Source: Comamonadaceae bacterium
Lineage (GTDB): Bacteria > Pseudomonadota > Gammaproteobacteria > Burkholderiales > Burkholderiaceae_C
Direction of reading: 5' to 3'
DNA: 64,000 nucleotides
Assembly (NCBI GenBank): GCA_947448745.1
Contig: CANFOQ010000001.1
Span: 1 to 64,000 of the forward strand
Positions 52,300 through 61,419 of the stretch are shown in pieces; position 1 is the stretch's first letter, and every line of letters begins with the position of its first letter. The translations under genes and the position numbers were made by a program. The notes under the pieces are model-generated. The model was not told the DNA's origin and ran no database searches. It saw only the letters and a list, made by a program, of their open reading frames with translations.

Positions 52300-52652
52300 G
52301 GCAGCAGCCTCAATGTCAACTTCTAGAACTACACCATACCAAACTTATGAGTCATTTTTAATGCAATAAATTCACAAAAACATGTGAAATAGAGGCAAAA
52401 AATTCCCATTTAAATAGCAAGTGCTTGATTTCATTGGGAATACACAGGATTGAGCACTAACTGCGCCAAAACCCTTGCCACAGATAAGCCAGCTTGCGCC
52501 ACAGCCGCCGCGCTCGGCCGAGCATCAAATGCGCCATCCAGCCGCACGGGTCCAATTTTTAGTGCTTGTTGAAGTTTCAGGTTATTCAAAGACGAACCCA
52601 ACAATAGGAATTTTTGTTGGCCCCACGCTCTTGCGTTGGCCAGATAGCCAAC
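52300..52652. other. Gene-poor AT-rich stretch
   Basis: I see no credible gene here. The first 150 bp are clearly more AT-rich than the flanks. It lies between a truncated-looking capsule gene and a truncated regulator, as expected of eroded accessory DNA. Confidence 0.5.
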
Positions 52653-52877
52653 ATGGCAGCAGAGCTCCTCACCAAATTCAAAGACATCACCCCTGATGGT
52701 TCGGTGCCACTTCACAACCAGCGCGAGTTGGCGCGGGGCGTAGAGCGCGACGTCAAACGGGTCCATGAAGATGTTGGCGTGTTGAGTCAATTGGGCTTGT
52801 TGGAACGCACACCGTCTGGCGGCGTGGTTTGCCCGTTTGTTGAAATGCATATCGACATGTGTCTCAAGGCGGCTTGA
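52653..52877 (+). pseudogene. Remnant of a COG4190/HVO_A0114-type DNA-binding regulator
   Basis: The 74 residues from MAAELLTKFKDITP contain NQRELARGVERDVKRVHEDV, then VLSQLGLLERTPSGGVVCPF and EMHIDMCL. These match the winged-helix C-terminal half of COG4190 regulators, which are about 110-130 aa. A stop codon at 52605-52607 in this frame blocks the missing N-terminal part. Such proteins often pair with a toxin, and none is present. It may be a decayed antitoxin gene or a short form that still functions. Confidence 0.55.
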
Positions 52878-52889
52878 AGCCAGCCGCCT
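52867..52889. terminator. Hairpin at the end of the COG4190 remnant
   Basis: AGGCGGCT and AGCCGCCT are perfect 8-bp arms with a 7-nt loop that spans the remnant's stop codon and faces the end of rmuC. No T-run follows on either strand, so termination strength is doubtful. Confidence 0.35.
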
Positions 52890-52911
52890 GGCGCGTATTT
52901 CTAAAGGCCGT

Positions 52912-54210
52912 TCAAGACTCTGCGTCCCCAACATCGGGCTGGTCCAGCGCCTCTAGCGGCAACCTCGCCAAAGCCTCGGCCTCCGGCAAGGCTTCCACGC
53001 CTTTCAACACACGGCGCATTTGCTTGCTGCGGGTGTCGGCGCGGTCCAGGGTGTCGGCGGCTTTTTGCACTTGCTCGCGCACCTTGGCCACCCATTCGCC
53101 GTAGCGGTCAAACTCGGTTTTCACCGCGCCCAACACCTTCCACACTTCCGAGGCTTGTTTCTCCAAGGCCAGGGTGCGAAAGCCCATGTGCAAGCTGTTC
53201 AAAATGGCCAGCAAGGTGGTGGGCCCGGCCAAGGTCACGCGGTAGTCGCGTTGCAGCAAGTCCATGAGGCCGGGGCGGCGCAGCACCTCGGCGTACAAAC
53301 CTTCCACCGGCAAAAACAAAATCGCAAAGTCGGTGGTGTGGGGTGGCGCCAAATAACTCTCGGCAATGCTCTTGGCCTCTTGGCGAATCCGCACTTCCAT
53401 GGCCTTGGCGGCGGCCTCGGCACCGGCCACATCGGCGCGGTCTTGCGCATCCAACAAACGCTCGTAGTCTTCACGCGGAAACTTGGCATCTATGGGCAGC
53501 CACACACTGACACCGTCGTCACTGCGACCGGGCAACTTGATGGCGAAATCCACACGCTGGTTGCTGCGTGGTTTGGTTTCCACTTGCTTGCTGTACTGCT
53601 CGATGGTGAGCACTTGTTCCAGCAAGGCTTCGAGTTGCACCTCGCCAAAAATGCCACGGGTTTTGACGTTGTTCAAGACCCGCTGCAAATCGCCCACGCC
53701 TTGCGCGAGGTTTTTCATTTCACCCAAACCGTTGTGCACTTGCTCGAGGCGTTCGGCCACTTGTTTGAAGCTCTCGCTCAAGCGTGCTTCCAAGGTGGAT
53801 TGCAGTTTTTCATCCACGGTTTGGCGCATCTCATCGAGCTTGGCCACATTGGTTTGTTGCATGTGTTGCAACTGCTGGTCCAGGGTTTCGCGCACCTCGG
53901 CCATGCGGCGTGTGTTGCCCTCGCCCAGCGCCAACAACTGGCTGTTCATATTGGCTTGCATCAAGGCCAGTTGTTCGGTCAGGGTTTGTTGAAACTGCGC
54001 CAAACTTTGCGACAACTCTTGGCGGTCGTTGCGCGAGGCTTCCATGATGTCGTAGCGCAACTCTTTGCCCATGCGGTCCAGCTTCTCTTCCAACTGCTCC
54101 AGTTCGTTGGGCTGCTCGGGCTTGGCCGACATGCGGCGCATCAGGTACATGGCCGTGGAAAACAAGACGGCCATGACGCCAATGATGAGCCAGTTCGAAT
54201 CGATGTTCAT
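52912..54210 (-). CDS. rmuC: DNA recombination protein RmuC
   Basis: The 432-aa protein has an N-terminal membrane anchor (WLIIGVMAVLFSTAMYLM) and a long coiled coil rich in Gln and Glu (about 35-160). The RmuC nuclease-like domain has VDFAIKLPGR, LPIDAKFPREDYERL and FLPVEGLYAEVLRR. It limits inversions at short repeats in other bacteria. It is the last gene of a seven-gene operon and overlaps the dehydrogenase gene by 4 bp. Confidence 0.94.
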   Translation of the reverse strand: MNIDSNWLIIGVMAVLFSTAMYLMRRMSAKPEQPNELEQLEEKLDRMGKELRYDIMEASRNDRQELSQSLAQFQQTLTEQLALMQANMNSQLLALGEGNTRRMAEVRETLDQQLQHMQQTNVAKLDEMRQTVDEKLQSTLEARLSESFKQVAERLEQVHNGLGEMKNLAQGVGDLQRVLNNVKTRGIFGEVQLEALLEQVLTIEQYSKQVETKPRSNQRVDFAIKLPGRSDDGVSVWLPIDAKFPREDYERLLDAQDRADVAGAEAAAKAMEVRIRQEAKSIAESYLAPPHTTDFAILFLPVEGLYAEVLRRPGLMDLLQRDYRVTLAGPTTLLAILNSLHMGFRTLALEKQASEVWKVLGAVKTEFDRYGEWVAKVREQVQKAADTLDRADTRSKQMRRVLKGVEALPEAEALARLPLEALDQPDVGDAES

Positions 54211-55187
54211 GACAGCACTTCAGGGTTGAGGGGGGTGAGCACGTGGCCTTCATTGAAGAAGGAAATGAGGTTGTTGGCAGCCAACATGGCCATGCCCAAA
54301 CGTGTGGACTTGGTGGAGCTGGCGATGTGCGGTGTCAACACCAGGTTGTGGCATGTCAGCAAGTCGGGGTGCACCTTGGGTTCACCTTCAAACACATCCA
54401 AACCAGCTGCGGCAATTTGACCGGACTGCAAAGCCTGCGCCAAGGCCGCGTCATCGACGATGCCGCCACGCGCGATGTTCACCAAGGTCGCGGTGGGTTT
54501 CATCAAGGCCAATTCAGCGGCACCGATGGTGTGGTGCGCTTCTTTGGAATACGGCACCACCAACACCACATGGTCGGCGGTTTGCAACAGTTCTGCTTTG
54601 CTGACGTACTGCGCTTTGCAGTCTGCTTCTTTATCGAGCGCCAAACGACTGCGGTTGTGATAAATCACTTTCATGCCAAAGCCGTGTGCTGCGCGACGTG
54701 CAATGGCTTGACCAATGCGTCCCATGCCGATGATGCCCAGCGTGCTGCCATGCACTTCAGCGCCGCAAAAAAAATCGAGTTTCCATTTGTGCCAATCGCC
54801 TCGGCGTATGTAGTTCTCGCCTTCGGTGATGCGCCGCGCTGTGGCCATCATCAGCGCGAAGCCAAAGTCGGCTGTGGTTTCGGTCAAGACATCGGGCGCA
54901 TTGGTGGCCACCACTTTGTGGCGTGTCATGGCCGGCACATCAAAGTTGTTGTAGCCCACGCTCAGGTTGGCGCAAATGCGCAGCTTTGGACAGGCACTCA
55001 GCACCTGCTCGTTCACCGGCTCGATGCCCATGGTGAGTGCGCCATCTTGTTGACTGAGCAGCGCGATCCATTCATCCAATGAATACGACTTGTCTGCTTG
55101 GTTGTCGGTGATGTTGAAGTGCGGTGCCAAGTGGTCCAAGGCTTCGGGGTACACATGGCGGGTCACGATGATGTTGGGTTTGCTCAT
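54207..55187 (-). CDS. D-2-hydroxyacid dehydrogenase (glyoxylate/hydroxypyruvate reductase type)
   Basis: The 326-aa protein has the NAD(P)-binding motif GIIGMGRIGQAIARRA. The catalytic Arg lies in NIARGGIVDDAAL, with Glu in VFEGEPKVHP and His in LTPHIASST. It reduces glyoxylate, hydroxypyruvate or 2-ketogluconate. The ATG at 55187 starts the conserved MSKPNIIVTRHVYPE. It lies 4 bp after nhaD and overlaps rmuC. Confidence 0.93.
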   Translation of the reverse strand: MSKPNIIVTRHVYPEALDHLAPHFNITDNQADKSYSLDEWIALLSQQDGALTMGIEPVNEQVLSACPKLRICANLSVGYNNFDVPAMTRHKVVATNAPDVLTETTADFGFALMMATARRITEGENYIRRGDWHKWKLDFFCGAEVHGSTLGIIGMGRIGQAIARRAAHGFGMKVIYHNRSRLALDKEADCKAQYVSKAELLQTADHVVLVVPYSKEAHHTIGAAELALMKPTATLVNIARGGIVDDAALAQALQSGQIAAAGLDVFEGEPKVHPDLLTCHNLVLTPHIASSTKSTRLGMAMLAANNLISFFNEGHVLTPLNPEVLS

Positions 55188-55191
55188 GGTG

Positions 55192-56313
55192 TCAATGCGT
55201 GAGGTTGAATTGCACAATATAAGTGAAGGCGCCTGCGACATAGCCCAACAAAGCCAAGCCACTGATGCGCTTCACATACCAAAAGAAATCGATTTTCTCC
55301 AGACCCATGGCGGCCACGCCAGCGGCCGAGCCAATGATGAGCACCGAGCCGCCGGTGCCCGCGCAGTAGGCGATGAATTCCCACAAAAAGCTGTCGGTGG
55401 GGTGCTCGGCCAAACTGTACATGCCCATGCTGGCGGCCACCAGCGGCACGTTGTCCACCACGGCGCTGGCCAAGCCCATCAACAACACAATGACATCAAG
55501 TCGGCCCACCGTGCGGTTCAACCACGTGGCCAAGTCTTGCAGGATGTGTGCGTGTTCCAGCACCGCCACGGCCATCAAGATGCCGGCAAAAAAAACCAAG
55601 GTGGGTTTGTCCACACGTGCAAAGGCTTGTCGCCACGCTGTGAGGCCAACAGGCTTGTGCGCTGTGTGGTGCGATACCACTTCGGGGGCCTGCACCACCT
55701 GCCCGCGCAGCTGATAAGCCGCCAAGCCCATGGGCAACAACAAGCACACCAGCGAGGGCAAGAAAAGCGTTTGCACGATGCCCCAAGCCGTCACCTGTCC
55801 GCCAATCCACAGCATGGTGGTGGTGACGTCACCGATGGGCGACCAAGCGCCGCCCGCATTGGCGGCGATGACGATGATGCCGGCGAAGAACCAGCGGTCT
55901 TCTGGCTTGCTGAGCAGCTTTTTCATCAGCGACACCATCACGATGGCGGTGGTCAGGTTGTCCAGCACCGCGCTCAAAAAAAATGTGACAAACCCTGTGA
56001 GCAGCATCAGTGAAGACAGGTGTTGCGTGTGGATGCGCCGCGTGATGGCCGCAAAACCCCCTTGGCCATCGATCCATTCCACCACCGTCATGGCCGCCCA
56101 CAAGAAGCCGACGATCTTGGCGCTGACCAGTGCCGAAGTCTGCAAGTTCTGTTGCCAAGTTGGCAGACTGTCCACGTGCAGCGTCAGCAAGGCCCACATC
56201 AGCACAGCACCTGCCAACGCGGGCACGGCTTTGTTCACGTCGAGGGGATGTTCCAAGGTGATGGCCGCGTAGGCCAACACAAACACAGTGATGAGCAACA
56301 GCTCGATGCTCAT
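55192..56313 (-). CDS. nhaD: NhaD-type sodium:proton antiporter
   Basis: The 373-aa membrane protein has the NhaD motifs [17 protein letters not shown] and [19 protein letters not shown] in the first half, and [18 protein letters not shown] in the second. The inverted repeats carry the ion-binding Asp and Thr residues. It exports Na+ or Li+ in exchange for H+ across the inner membrane. It overlaps pncB by 4 bp. Confidence 0.93.
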   Translation of the reverse strand: MSIELLLITVFVLAYAAITLEHPLDVNKAVPALAGAVLMWALLTLHVDSLPTWQQNLQTSALVSAKIVGFLWAAMTVVEWIDGQGGFAAITRRIHTQHLSSLMLLTGFVTFFLSAVLDNLTTAIVMVSLMKKLLSKPEDRWFFAGIIVIAANAGGAWSPIGDVTTTMLWIGGQVTAWGIVQTLFLPSLVCLLLPMGLAAYQLRGQVVQAPEVVSHHTAHKPVGLTAWRQAFARVDKPTLVFFAGILMAVAVLEHAHILQDLATWLNRTVGRLDVIVLLMGLASAVVDNVPLVAASMGMYSLAEHPTDSFLWEFIAYCAGTGGSVLIIGSAAGVAAMGLEKIDFFWYVKRISGLALLGYVAGAFTYIVQFNLTH

Positions 56314-57494
56314 GTGGGCTGCGCGATGTCAAAGACCTGGCGCAAATACGCCAAGTAGTTGGTGTCTTCACACATGTTTTTCGAGGGTGTGTCTGAGAGT
56401 TTGGCCACCGGTTGACCATTGCATTCAACCATCTTGATGACGATTTGCAGCGGTTCGTAGCCCAGGTCGTTGGTGAGGTTGGTGCCAATGCCAAACGCGA
56501 GTTGGCAGCGCCCGGCAAAGCGTTGGTACAGCTCAATGGTGCTGGGCACGGTCAGGCCGTCGCTGAAGATCAGCGTTTTGGTGAGTGGGTCGACGCGGTT
56601 GTTTTTGTAATGCTCGATCATGCGTTCGCCCCAGGTGAACGGGTCGCCGCTGTCATGGCGGGCACCATCAAACAGCTTGCAAAAATACATGTCGAAGTCG
56701 CGCAAAAAAGGCTCGACGCCATACACATCACTCAAAGCGATGCCGAGGTCGCCACGGTATTCACGCGCCCAGGTTTCAAAACCATACACCTGGCTGTCGC
56801 GCAAACGCGGCCCCAGCGCTTGGCAGGCTTGCAAGTACTCGTGCGCCATGGTGCCCAAGGGCGTGACGCCCAAGCTTTGCGCAAACAACACATTGCTCGT
56901 GCCCGTGAAGCGCCCTTGCGGCAAGGTGCCCAGACCTTGCAACAAAGTGGTCAGCACCTCGTGGTGCCAGGCTTTGGAAAAACGACGGCGGGTGCCGTAG
57001 TCGGCAATCTTCAAGTCCTTCAAACCCGCGTCATTGAGTTGCACAATTTTTTCGGCCAAGCGGCGACGGCCTTCTGCGAAGTCGGGTTGGGGCTGGGTGT
57101 TGCGAAAGTAGACCTCGTTGACGATGGCCAACACCGGAATTTCAAACAAGATGGTGTGCAACCACGGCCCTTTGATCTGAATGTCAATCTCACCATTGGG
57201 CAACGGCTCGATGGTGATGTATTTTTCGTTCAGCTTGAACAGGCCCAAAAAATCGACGAAGTCGCTTTTGATGAAGCGCATGGCCCGCACCACGGCCAAC
57301 TCTTCTTCGCTGAATTGAAGTTGGCACAGCGCTTTGATTTCCGCTTTGATTTCATCCACATAGGGCGCGAGTTGCACACCCGGGTTGCGGCATTTGAACT
57401 TGTAGGCCACTTGCGCACCCGGAAACTGGTGCAACACCGCCTGCATCATGGTGAACTTGTACAGGTCGGTGTCGAGCAAGCTGGTGATGATCAT
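56310..57494 (-). CDS. pncB: Nicotinate phosphoribosyltransferase
   Basis: The 394-aa protein starts [20 protein letters not shown], the family N-terminus. It has [34 protein letters not shown] (the conserved His) and [17 protein letters not shown]. It makes nicotinate mononucleotide from nicotinate and PRPP with ATP, for NAD salvage. It lies in an operon with a nitroreductase that uses NAD(P)H. Confidence 0.95.
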   Translation of the reverse strand: MIITSLLDTDLYKFTMMQAVLHQFPGAQVAYKFKCRNPGVQLAPYVDEIKAEIKALCQLQFSEEELAVVRAMRFIKSDFVDFLGLFKLNEKYITIEPLPNGEIDIQIKGPWLHTILFEIPVLAIVNEVYFRNTQPQPDFAEGRRRLAEKIVQLNDAGLKDLKIADYGTRRRFSKAWHHEVLTTLLQGLGTLPQGRFTGTSNVLFAQSLGVTPLGTMAHEYLQACQALGPRLRDSQVYGFETWAREYRGDLGIALSDVYGVEPFLRDFDMYFCKLFDGARHDSGDPFTWGERMIEHYKNNRVDPLTKTLIFSDGLTVPSTIELYQRFAGRCQLAFGIGTNLTNDLGYEPLQIVIKMVECNGQPVAKLSDTPSKNMCEDTNYLAYLRQVFDIAQPT

Positions 57495-57499
57495 GGCGT

Positions 57500-58198
57500 T
57501 CAGCCCAGCCAGTGGGTGAACGAGGCCACGGTTTCACGCGGTGTGCGCAAGGTGTTGGCGATGTCGCTGTCATCCGCATAACCCAGCGCCATGCCACACA
57601 CCAGCATTTCATCTGCGCCCGCGCCGATGTGCGGCAAGATGATGTTGGCAAAGCCATTCCACGCCGCTTGCGGACAGGTGTGCAAACCATGGGCCCGCGC
57701 GGCCAGCATGATGTTTTGCAAAAACATGCCGTAGTCCAACAAGGAGCCACGGCCCATCACTGTGTCCAGGGTGAACATCAGGCCCACGGGCGCATCGAAA
57801 AATTTGTAATTGCGTTGGTGTTGCAAATGCATCTTGTCTTTGTCGGCCTTGCCAATGCCCAGCAAGCCATACAAGCTCCAACCGTTTTCACGGCGGCGGT
57901 CGATGTAGGGGCTGACCCATTTTTCCGGGTAGTAGTCGTAGGCCTCGCGGTAGTCGGCGGCTTTTTCAGGATGGGCGCGAATCTCATCGTGGGCGGCACA
58001 CACTTTGTCCGCCAAACTGTTGCGGCTCTCGCCTTGCAACACATACACCTTCCACGGCTGCGTGTTGGTGCCCGATGGCGCACGTGCTGACATCTGCAAG
58101 ATGTCGGTGATGGTTTCTTTCGAAACAGCTTGCTGCGTGAAGGCTCGTGCCGACATGCGGCTGTCCATGGCTTGTTGAATCGTCACCGAGGTGCTCAT
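57500..58198 (-). CDS. Nitroreductase family FMN oxidoreductase
   Basis: The 232-aa protein has the FMN-binding start [13 protein letters not shown] and the motif [17 protein letters not shown]. The dimer-interface region reads [20 protein letters not shown]. It reduces nitro groups, quinones or enals with NAD(P)H. It is 5 bp before pncB and overlaps the thioesterase gene by 4 bp. Confidence 0.92.
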   Translation of the reverse strand: MSTSVTIQQAMDSRMSARAFTQQAVSKETITDILQMSARAPSGTNTQPWKVYVLQGESRNSLADKVCAAHDEIRAHPEKAADYREAYDYYPEKWVSPYIDRRRENGWSLYGLLGIGKADKDKMHLQHQRNYKFFDAPVGLMFTLDTVMGRGSLLDYGMFLQNIMLAARAHGLHTCPQAAWNGFANIILPHIGAGADEMLVCGMALGYADDSDIANTLRTPRETVASFTHWLG

Positions 58199-58641
58199 GT
58201 CAAACTTTCTAAAACAGTTTTCAAAGAAGGTGGCAAGTGGCTGACCGGGCGGCGGCTGTCGCGGTTCACGTACACATGCACAAAGTGGCCGTGCGCGGCG
58301 GATAGGTCCGCGCCTTGTGCGAACAAACCGACTTCATATCGCACGCTGCTGTTGCCCATGTGCGCCACGCGCAGACCCGCGTCCACGTTTTGCGGAAATG
58401 CCAGCGACGAGAAATAGTGGCAGTGGGTTTCCACCACCAACCCGATGGTGTCGCCTTGGTGGATGTCCAACACGCCGTGTTCAATCAGGTGCGCATTCAC
58501 CGCGGTGTCAAACCACTGGTAGTACACGACATTGTTCACATGGCCATAGGCGTCGTTGTCCGCCCAGCGGGTGGTGATCGGGCGAAAGACGCGGAAGTGG
58601 GAATGCGGCAGCGCTTGGGCGCGGGGGGAAGCGGAAGTCAT
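58195..58641 (-). CDS. Acyl-CoA thioesterase, 4HBT family
   Basis: The 148-aa hot-dog protein has the catalytic-type motif TRWADNDAYGHVNNVVYYQWFDTA with the nucleophile-side Asp. It hydrolyses acyl-CoA or hydroxybenzoyl-CoA esters in the cytoplasm. It overlaps both neighbours by 4 bp, so it is co-translated in the HDAC operon. Confidence 0.93.
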   Translation of the reverse strand: MTSASPRAQALPHSHFRVFRPITTRWADNDAYGHVNNVVYYQWFDTAVNAHLIEHGVLDIHQGDTIGLVVETHCHYFSSLAFPQNVDAGLRVAHMGNSSVRYEVGLFAQGADLSAAHGHFVHVYVNRDSRRPVSHLPPSLKTVLESLT

Positions 58642-59567
58642 GGCGGGTCATTTTGCCAGTCTTGCCAAGACGCTTGCGCCAGCGCGAAGGTGGTCATTTG
58701 CACCTGCACCGTGTCGGCCACATCGCGGCCATAACCACCGGCCATCGCCATCGCCAGTGGCAAGCGTTTGTCACGTGCCCAGCGCAACACGGTTTGGTCC
58801 CGCGCCTGCAAACCAGCAAAGCTCAGCTTCAAGCGGCCCAAGCGGTCGTTCTCGTGTGGGTCGGCGCCCGCGAGGTAGAACACCAGGTCGGGCGCGAAAC
58901 GGCTCTCCAAAGTTTGCAAAGCTTGGTGCAAGGCGTCCAAATACGGCGCGTCGGTGCAACCGTCGGGCAATTCCACGTCGAGGTCGCTGGCGGCTTTGCG
59001 AAAGGGAAAATTTTTTTCGCCGTGCATCGAGAAGGTGAAAACACTGTCGTCCTTGGCGAAGATGTCGGCCGTGCCGTTGCCTTGGTGCACGTCCAGGTCG
59101 ATCACCGCCACCTGCATGGGGCGCGGGTGTTGTCGGGCCCACTCGGCTTGCATCAACCGCGCTGCCACCGCCACATCGTTGAAAACGCAAAAACCACCGC
59201 CTTTGTCGGCGTAGGCGTGGTGCGTGCCGCCGGCCAAATTCGCCGCCACGCCTTGCGCCAACGCCGTGCGGGCCGCGCTGATGGTCGCGCCCACGGAGCG
59301 CCGCGCCCGCTCGACCATGCCCTCGGACCAGGGGAAGCCGATTTCGCGCTGCTGCGCCGGGCTGAGCCTGCCCTGGGTGACGGCCTCTATATAAGTGGGG
59401 CTGTGCGCCAGGGCCAGTTCGCCGTCCGTGGCTGGTTCTGCCAAATTCAACGTCAAATTTGGCAATTCCGTCGCCAAGCGCTGGCGCAGCAGCTCGTACT
59501 TGCCCATCGGAAAGCGGTGGCCGTCCGGCAGTTTCTGGATGTGGGTGGCGGCGTAGTAGATGTGCAC
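58638..59567 (-). CDS. Histone-deacetylase-family amidohydrolase
   Basis: The 309-aa protein has the arginase/deacetylase fold. The zinc site includes DLDVHQGNGTADIF and GADPHENDRLG, and the charge-relay His pair is in GGTHHAYADKGGGFCVFND. Bacterial members act on acetylated polyamines, acetyl-lysine or acetoin-related compounds; the substrate here is unknown. It is the first gene of the leftward operon. A REPIN-like repeat lies 36 bp upstream of its start codon. Confidence 0.92.
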   Translation of the reverse strand: MHIYYAATHIQKLPDGHRFPMGKYELLRQRLATELPNLTLNLAEPATDGELALAHSPTYIEAVTQGRLSPAQQREIGFPWSEGMVERARRSVGATISAARTALAQGVAANLAGGTHHAYADKGGGFCVFNDVAVAARLMQAEWARQHPRPMQVAVIDLDVHQGNGTADIFAKDDSVFTFSMHGEKNFPFRKAASDLDVELPDGCTDAPYLDALHQALQTLESRFAPDLVFYLAGADPHENDRLGRLKLSFAGLQARDQTVLRWARDKRLPLAMAMAGGYGRDVADTVQVQMTTFALAQASWQDWQNDPP

Positions 59568-59602
59568 CCCCAGATTGTCGGGCTTGGCCCTCCTGCCCCG
59601 CT

Positions 59603-59672
59603 AATTGGGGTCAGATTCCAATTGTTCATGGTCGGCAAGCAGGCGTGAATTAATTGGAATCTGACCCCAATT
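59603..59672. repeat. REPIN-like inverted repeat
   Basis: Perfect 21-bp arms at 59603-59623 and 59652-59672 (core GGGGTCAGATTCCAATT and its complement) are separated by a 28-bp spacer. The layout is that of a REP doublet, as mobilised by REP-associated tyrosine transposases. It sits between the HDAC operon and the phasin promoter. No transposase gene and no second copy are in the window. Confidence 0.8.
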
Positions 59673-59703
59673 TCCATGGAAATTAGGCAGCCGACTCTAA
59701 ACA

Positions 59704-59718
59704 TGTTGCAGCGCAACA
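59704..59718. promoter_or_regulatory. Candidate PhaR operator 1
   Basis: TGTTGC-AGC-GCAACA is a perfect palindrome with the TGC-N3-GCA core described for PhaR. It lies just upstream of the -35 element of the phasin promoter. Confidence 0.6.
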
Positions 59719-59725
59719 AAAACGC

Positions 59726-59753
59726 TTGTCAGGACTAGGATAAACCCTATACT
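59726..59753 (+). promoter_or_regulatory. Phasin gene promoter
   Basis: TTGTCA and TATACT, 16 bp apart, form a good sigma-70-type promoter about 80 bp upstream of the phasin start. It is flanked on both sides by TGC-N3-GCA sites. Confidence 0.6.
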
Positions 59754-59759
59754 TCAACC

Positions 59760-59778
59760 CATGCTGCGCCGCAACATG
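59760..59778. promoter_or_regulatory. Candidate PhaR operator 2
   Basis: CATGCTGCGCCGCAACATG is a near-palindrome (one mismatched pair) with the core TGC-GCC-GCA. It lies at the expected transcription start, so a bound repressor would block initiation. Confidence 0.55.
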
Positions 59779-59831
59779 ATTTCAGCGCAGTTCCAGAGTG
59801 AAACCAACTTAACCTTAAAGGAACCCTGACC

Positions 59832-60377
59832 ATGATGACCCCAGAACAAATGATCGCCGCCCAAAAAGCCAACGTTGAAAGCCTGTTCGGCCTGACCGAA
59901 AAAGCCTTCTCCGGCGTGGAAAAAATGGTTGAACTGAACATGGCCGCCGCCAAAGCCGCCCTGCAAGACAACCTGCACCAAACCCAAGCCCTGTTCAGCG
60001 TCAAAGACGTGCAAGAACTGATGGCCCTGCAAGCCGGTTACCTGCAACCTTTGGCCGAAAAAGCCGCCGCGTTCAACCGCCACGTGTATGACATCGCAAC
60101 CTCCACCGGTGGCGAATTCACCAAAGCTGTTGAAGCCAAAGCCGCTGAAGCACAAAAAGCAGTTGCTGGCATGGTTGACTCCGCCGCCAAGAACGCCCCC
60201 GCCGGTTCCGAAACCGCTGTGGCCATGATCAAAAGCGCCGTTGCCGCCAGCCACACCGCCATCGAAAGCGTGCAAAAAGCTGTGAAACAAGCCACTGAAG
60301 CTGCTGAAGCCAACATGCACGCCATGGCCAGCAACGTGACTGCCACAGCCACCAAGCCTGCTGCTCGCAAGCGTTGA
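59832..60377 (+). CDS. phaP: Phasin (PHA granule-associated protein)
   Basis: The 181-aa protein starts [26 protein letters not shown] and is almost all helical, rich in Ala, Glu and Lys with heptad-like repeats, as in phasins. It coats PHA granules and sets their size and number. Tandem ATGs are at 59832 and 59835. A promoter with two PhaR-like sites lies upstream and a strong terminator downstream. It is unlinked to phaC in this window but serves the same pathway. Confidence 0.93.
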   Translation: MMTPEQMIAAQKANVESLFGLTEKAFSGVEKMVELNMAAAKAALQDNLHQTQALFSVKDVQELMALQAGYLQPLAEKAAAFNRHVYDIATSTGGEFTKAVEAKAAEAQKAVAGMVDSAAKNAPAGSETAVAMIKSAVAASHTAIESVQKAVKQATEAAEANMHAMASNVTATATKPAARKR

Positions 60378-60401
60378 TTCAAGCCCTTGGGCTGAATAAA
60401 G

Positions 60402-60426
60402 AAAAACCCGCTTCGGCGGGTTTTTT
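60402..60426. terminator. Rho-independent terminator between phasin and patatin genes
   Basis: AAAAACCCGC and GCGGGTTTTT enclose a TTCG tetraloop. The T-run overlaps the stop codon of the convergent patatin gene. The flanking A and T runs make it bidirectional. Confidence 0.93.
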
Positions 60427-61336
60427 ATTGCGCCAACGCCGCCTTCACCTGCGGCAACGCCAGTTTCATGGCAGCGCGTCCGGCTTCAATGCTTTTCTTG
60501 CGCGCCGAAAACTCGGCGCTGCCCACATCGGGCAGCAGCGGGCGCACCACCACATCGGCCTGGGTCAGCTCGAGCTGGCTGATGCTTTTGCCCATGATGC
60601 TGAAGGTTTGCATCAGCACCTTGAAGATGTCGCTGGTTTTGGCGTCTTCGGGGCGGCTGGAAATGTCCACCGCGATGATGTACTCGGCGCCCATCAGCTT
60701 GGCGTAGCGCACCGGCACGGGTGAAACCAGCCCGCCATCCACATAGTCTTTGCCGCCAATGCGCACCGGCTCGAACACCGAGGGCACGGCACTTGAAGCC
60801 CGCACGGCGGTGGCCACATCGCCGCGCCTGAACAAAATGCCATCGCCGGTTTGCAAGTCGGTGGCCACAATGCCCAATGGCACTTTCATGTCTTCAATCT
60901 TCAAGCCATTGAGTTGGCTGTTCACGTACTTGCCCAGTGCCTCGCCGCGCAACATGCCGCGGCCCACCCAAGGCAGCGTCCAGTCGGTGAGTTGCGACTC
61001 ATCCATGGAATCGGCCAGCCAAGACAGCTGCGCCCCGGTTTTGCCGCTGGCGTAAAAGGCCGCCACCAAACTGCCGGCCGAGGTACCCACCACCAAACTC
61101 GGTTTGATGCCCTCTTCTTCCAGCACTTGCAACACGCCGATGTGCGCAAAGCCACGCGCCGCGCCACCGCCCAAGGCCAAACCCACTTTGGGGATTTTTT
61201 TAGGCACTGGCGCTTGCGTGACAGGCTCGGGCGCTTTGACGGGTGCAGGTGGCGTGGCACAGGCAACCAAAAGTAGCAACAGCACCGACAGACCGAGTCT
61301 GGCGGCATGGGGTGGGCGTGCATGGGAATTGATCAT
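60425..61336 (-). CDS. Patatin-like phospholipase, lipoprotein
   Basis: The 303-aa protein has a lipobox (LLLLLVACA) and so is probably membrane-anchored. The patatin domain carries the oxyanion GLALGGGAARGFAH, the catalytic Ser in GTSAGS and the Asp in DGGL. It belongs to the RssA/NTE group and may hydrolyse phospholipids or PHA-related esters. The ATG at 61336 gives the lipoprotein signal. It is convergent with phasin. Confidence 0.92.
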   Translation of the reverse strand: MINSHARPPHAARLGLSVLLLLLVACATPPAPVKAPEPVTQAPVPKKIPKVGLALGGGAARGFAHIGVLQVLEEEGIKPSLVVGTSAGSLVAAFYASGKTGAQLSWLADSMDESQLTDWTLPWVGRGMLRGEALGKYVNSQLNGLKIEDMKVPLGIVATDLQTGDGILFRRGDVATAVRASSAVPSVFEPVRIGGKDYVDGGLVSPVPVRYAKLMGAEYIIAVDISSRPEDAKTSDIFKVLMQTFSIMGKSISQLELTQADVVVRPLLPDVGSAEFSARKKSIEAGRAAMKLALPQVKAALAQ

Positions 61337-61419
61337 GGTCAGATTGTCGCAGTCTGGCACTGCCATAATCGTTTGGCTGGGCTTGTGATTGTGAGCCCCC
61401 TCTTACCTGAAAGGCCATC

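Noticed and set aside
52431-52934. A 167-codon minus-strand open frame in the gene-poor stretch
   Set aside because: It has no recognisable domain and runs opposite the COG4190-like winged helix, which is the better match.
53020-54420. A 466-codon open frame on the plus strand
   Set aside because: It is antisense to rmuC, and its Leu/His/Gly-rich sequence has no family marks.
56412-57581. A 389-codon open frame on the plus strand
   Set aside because: It mirrors pncB, which is unambiguous.
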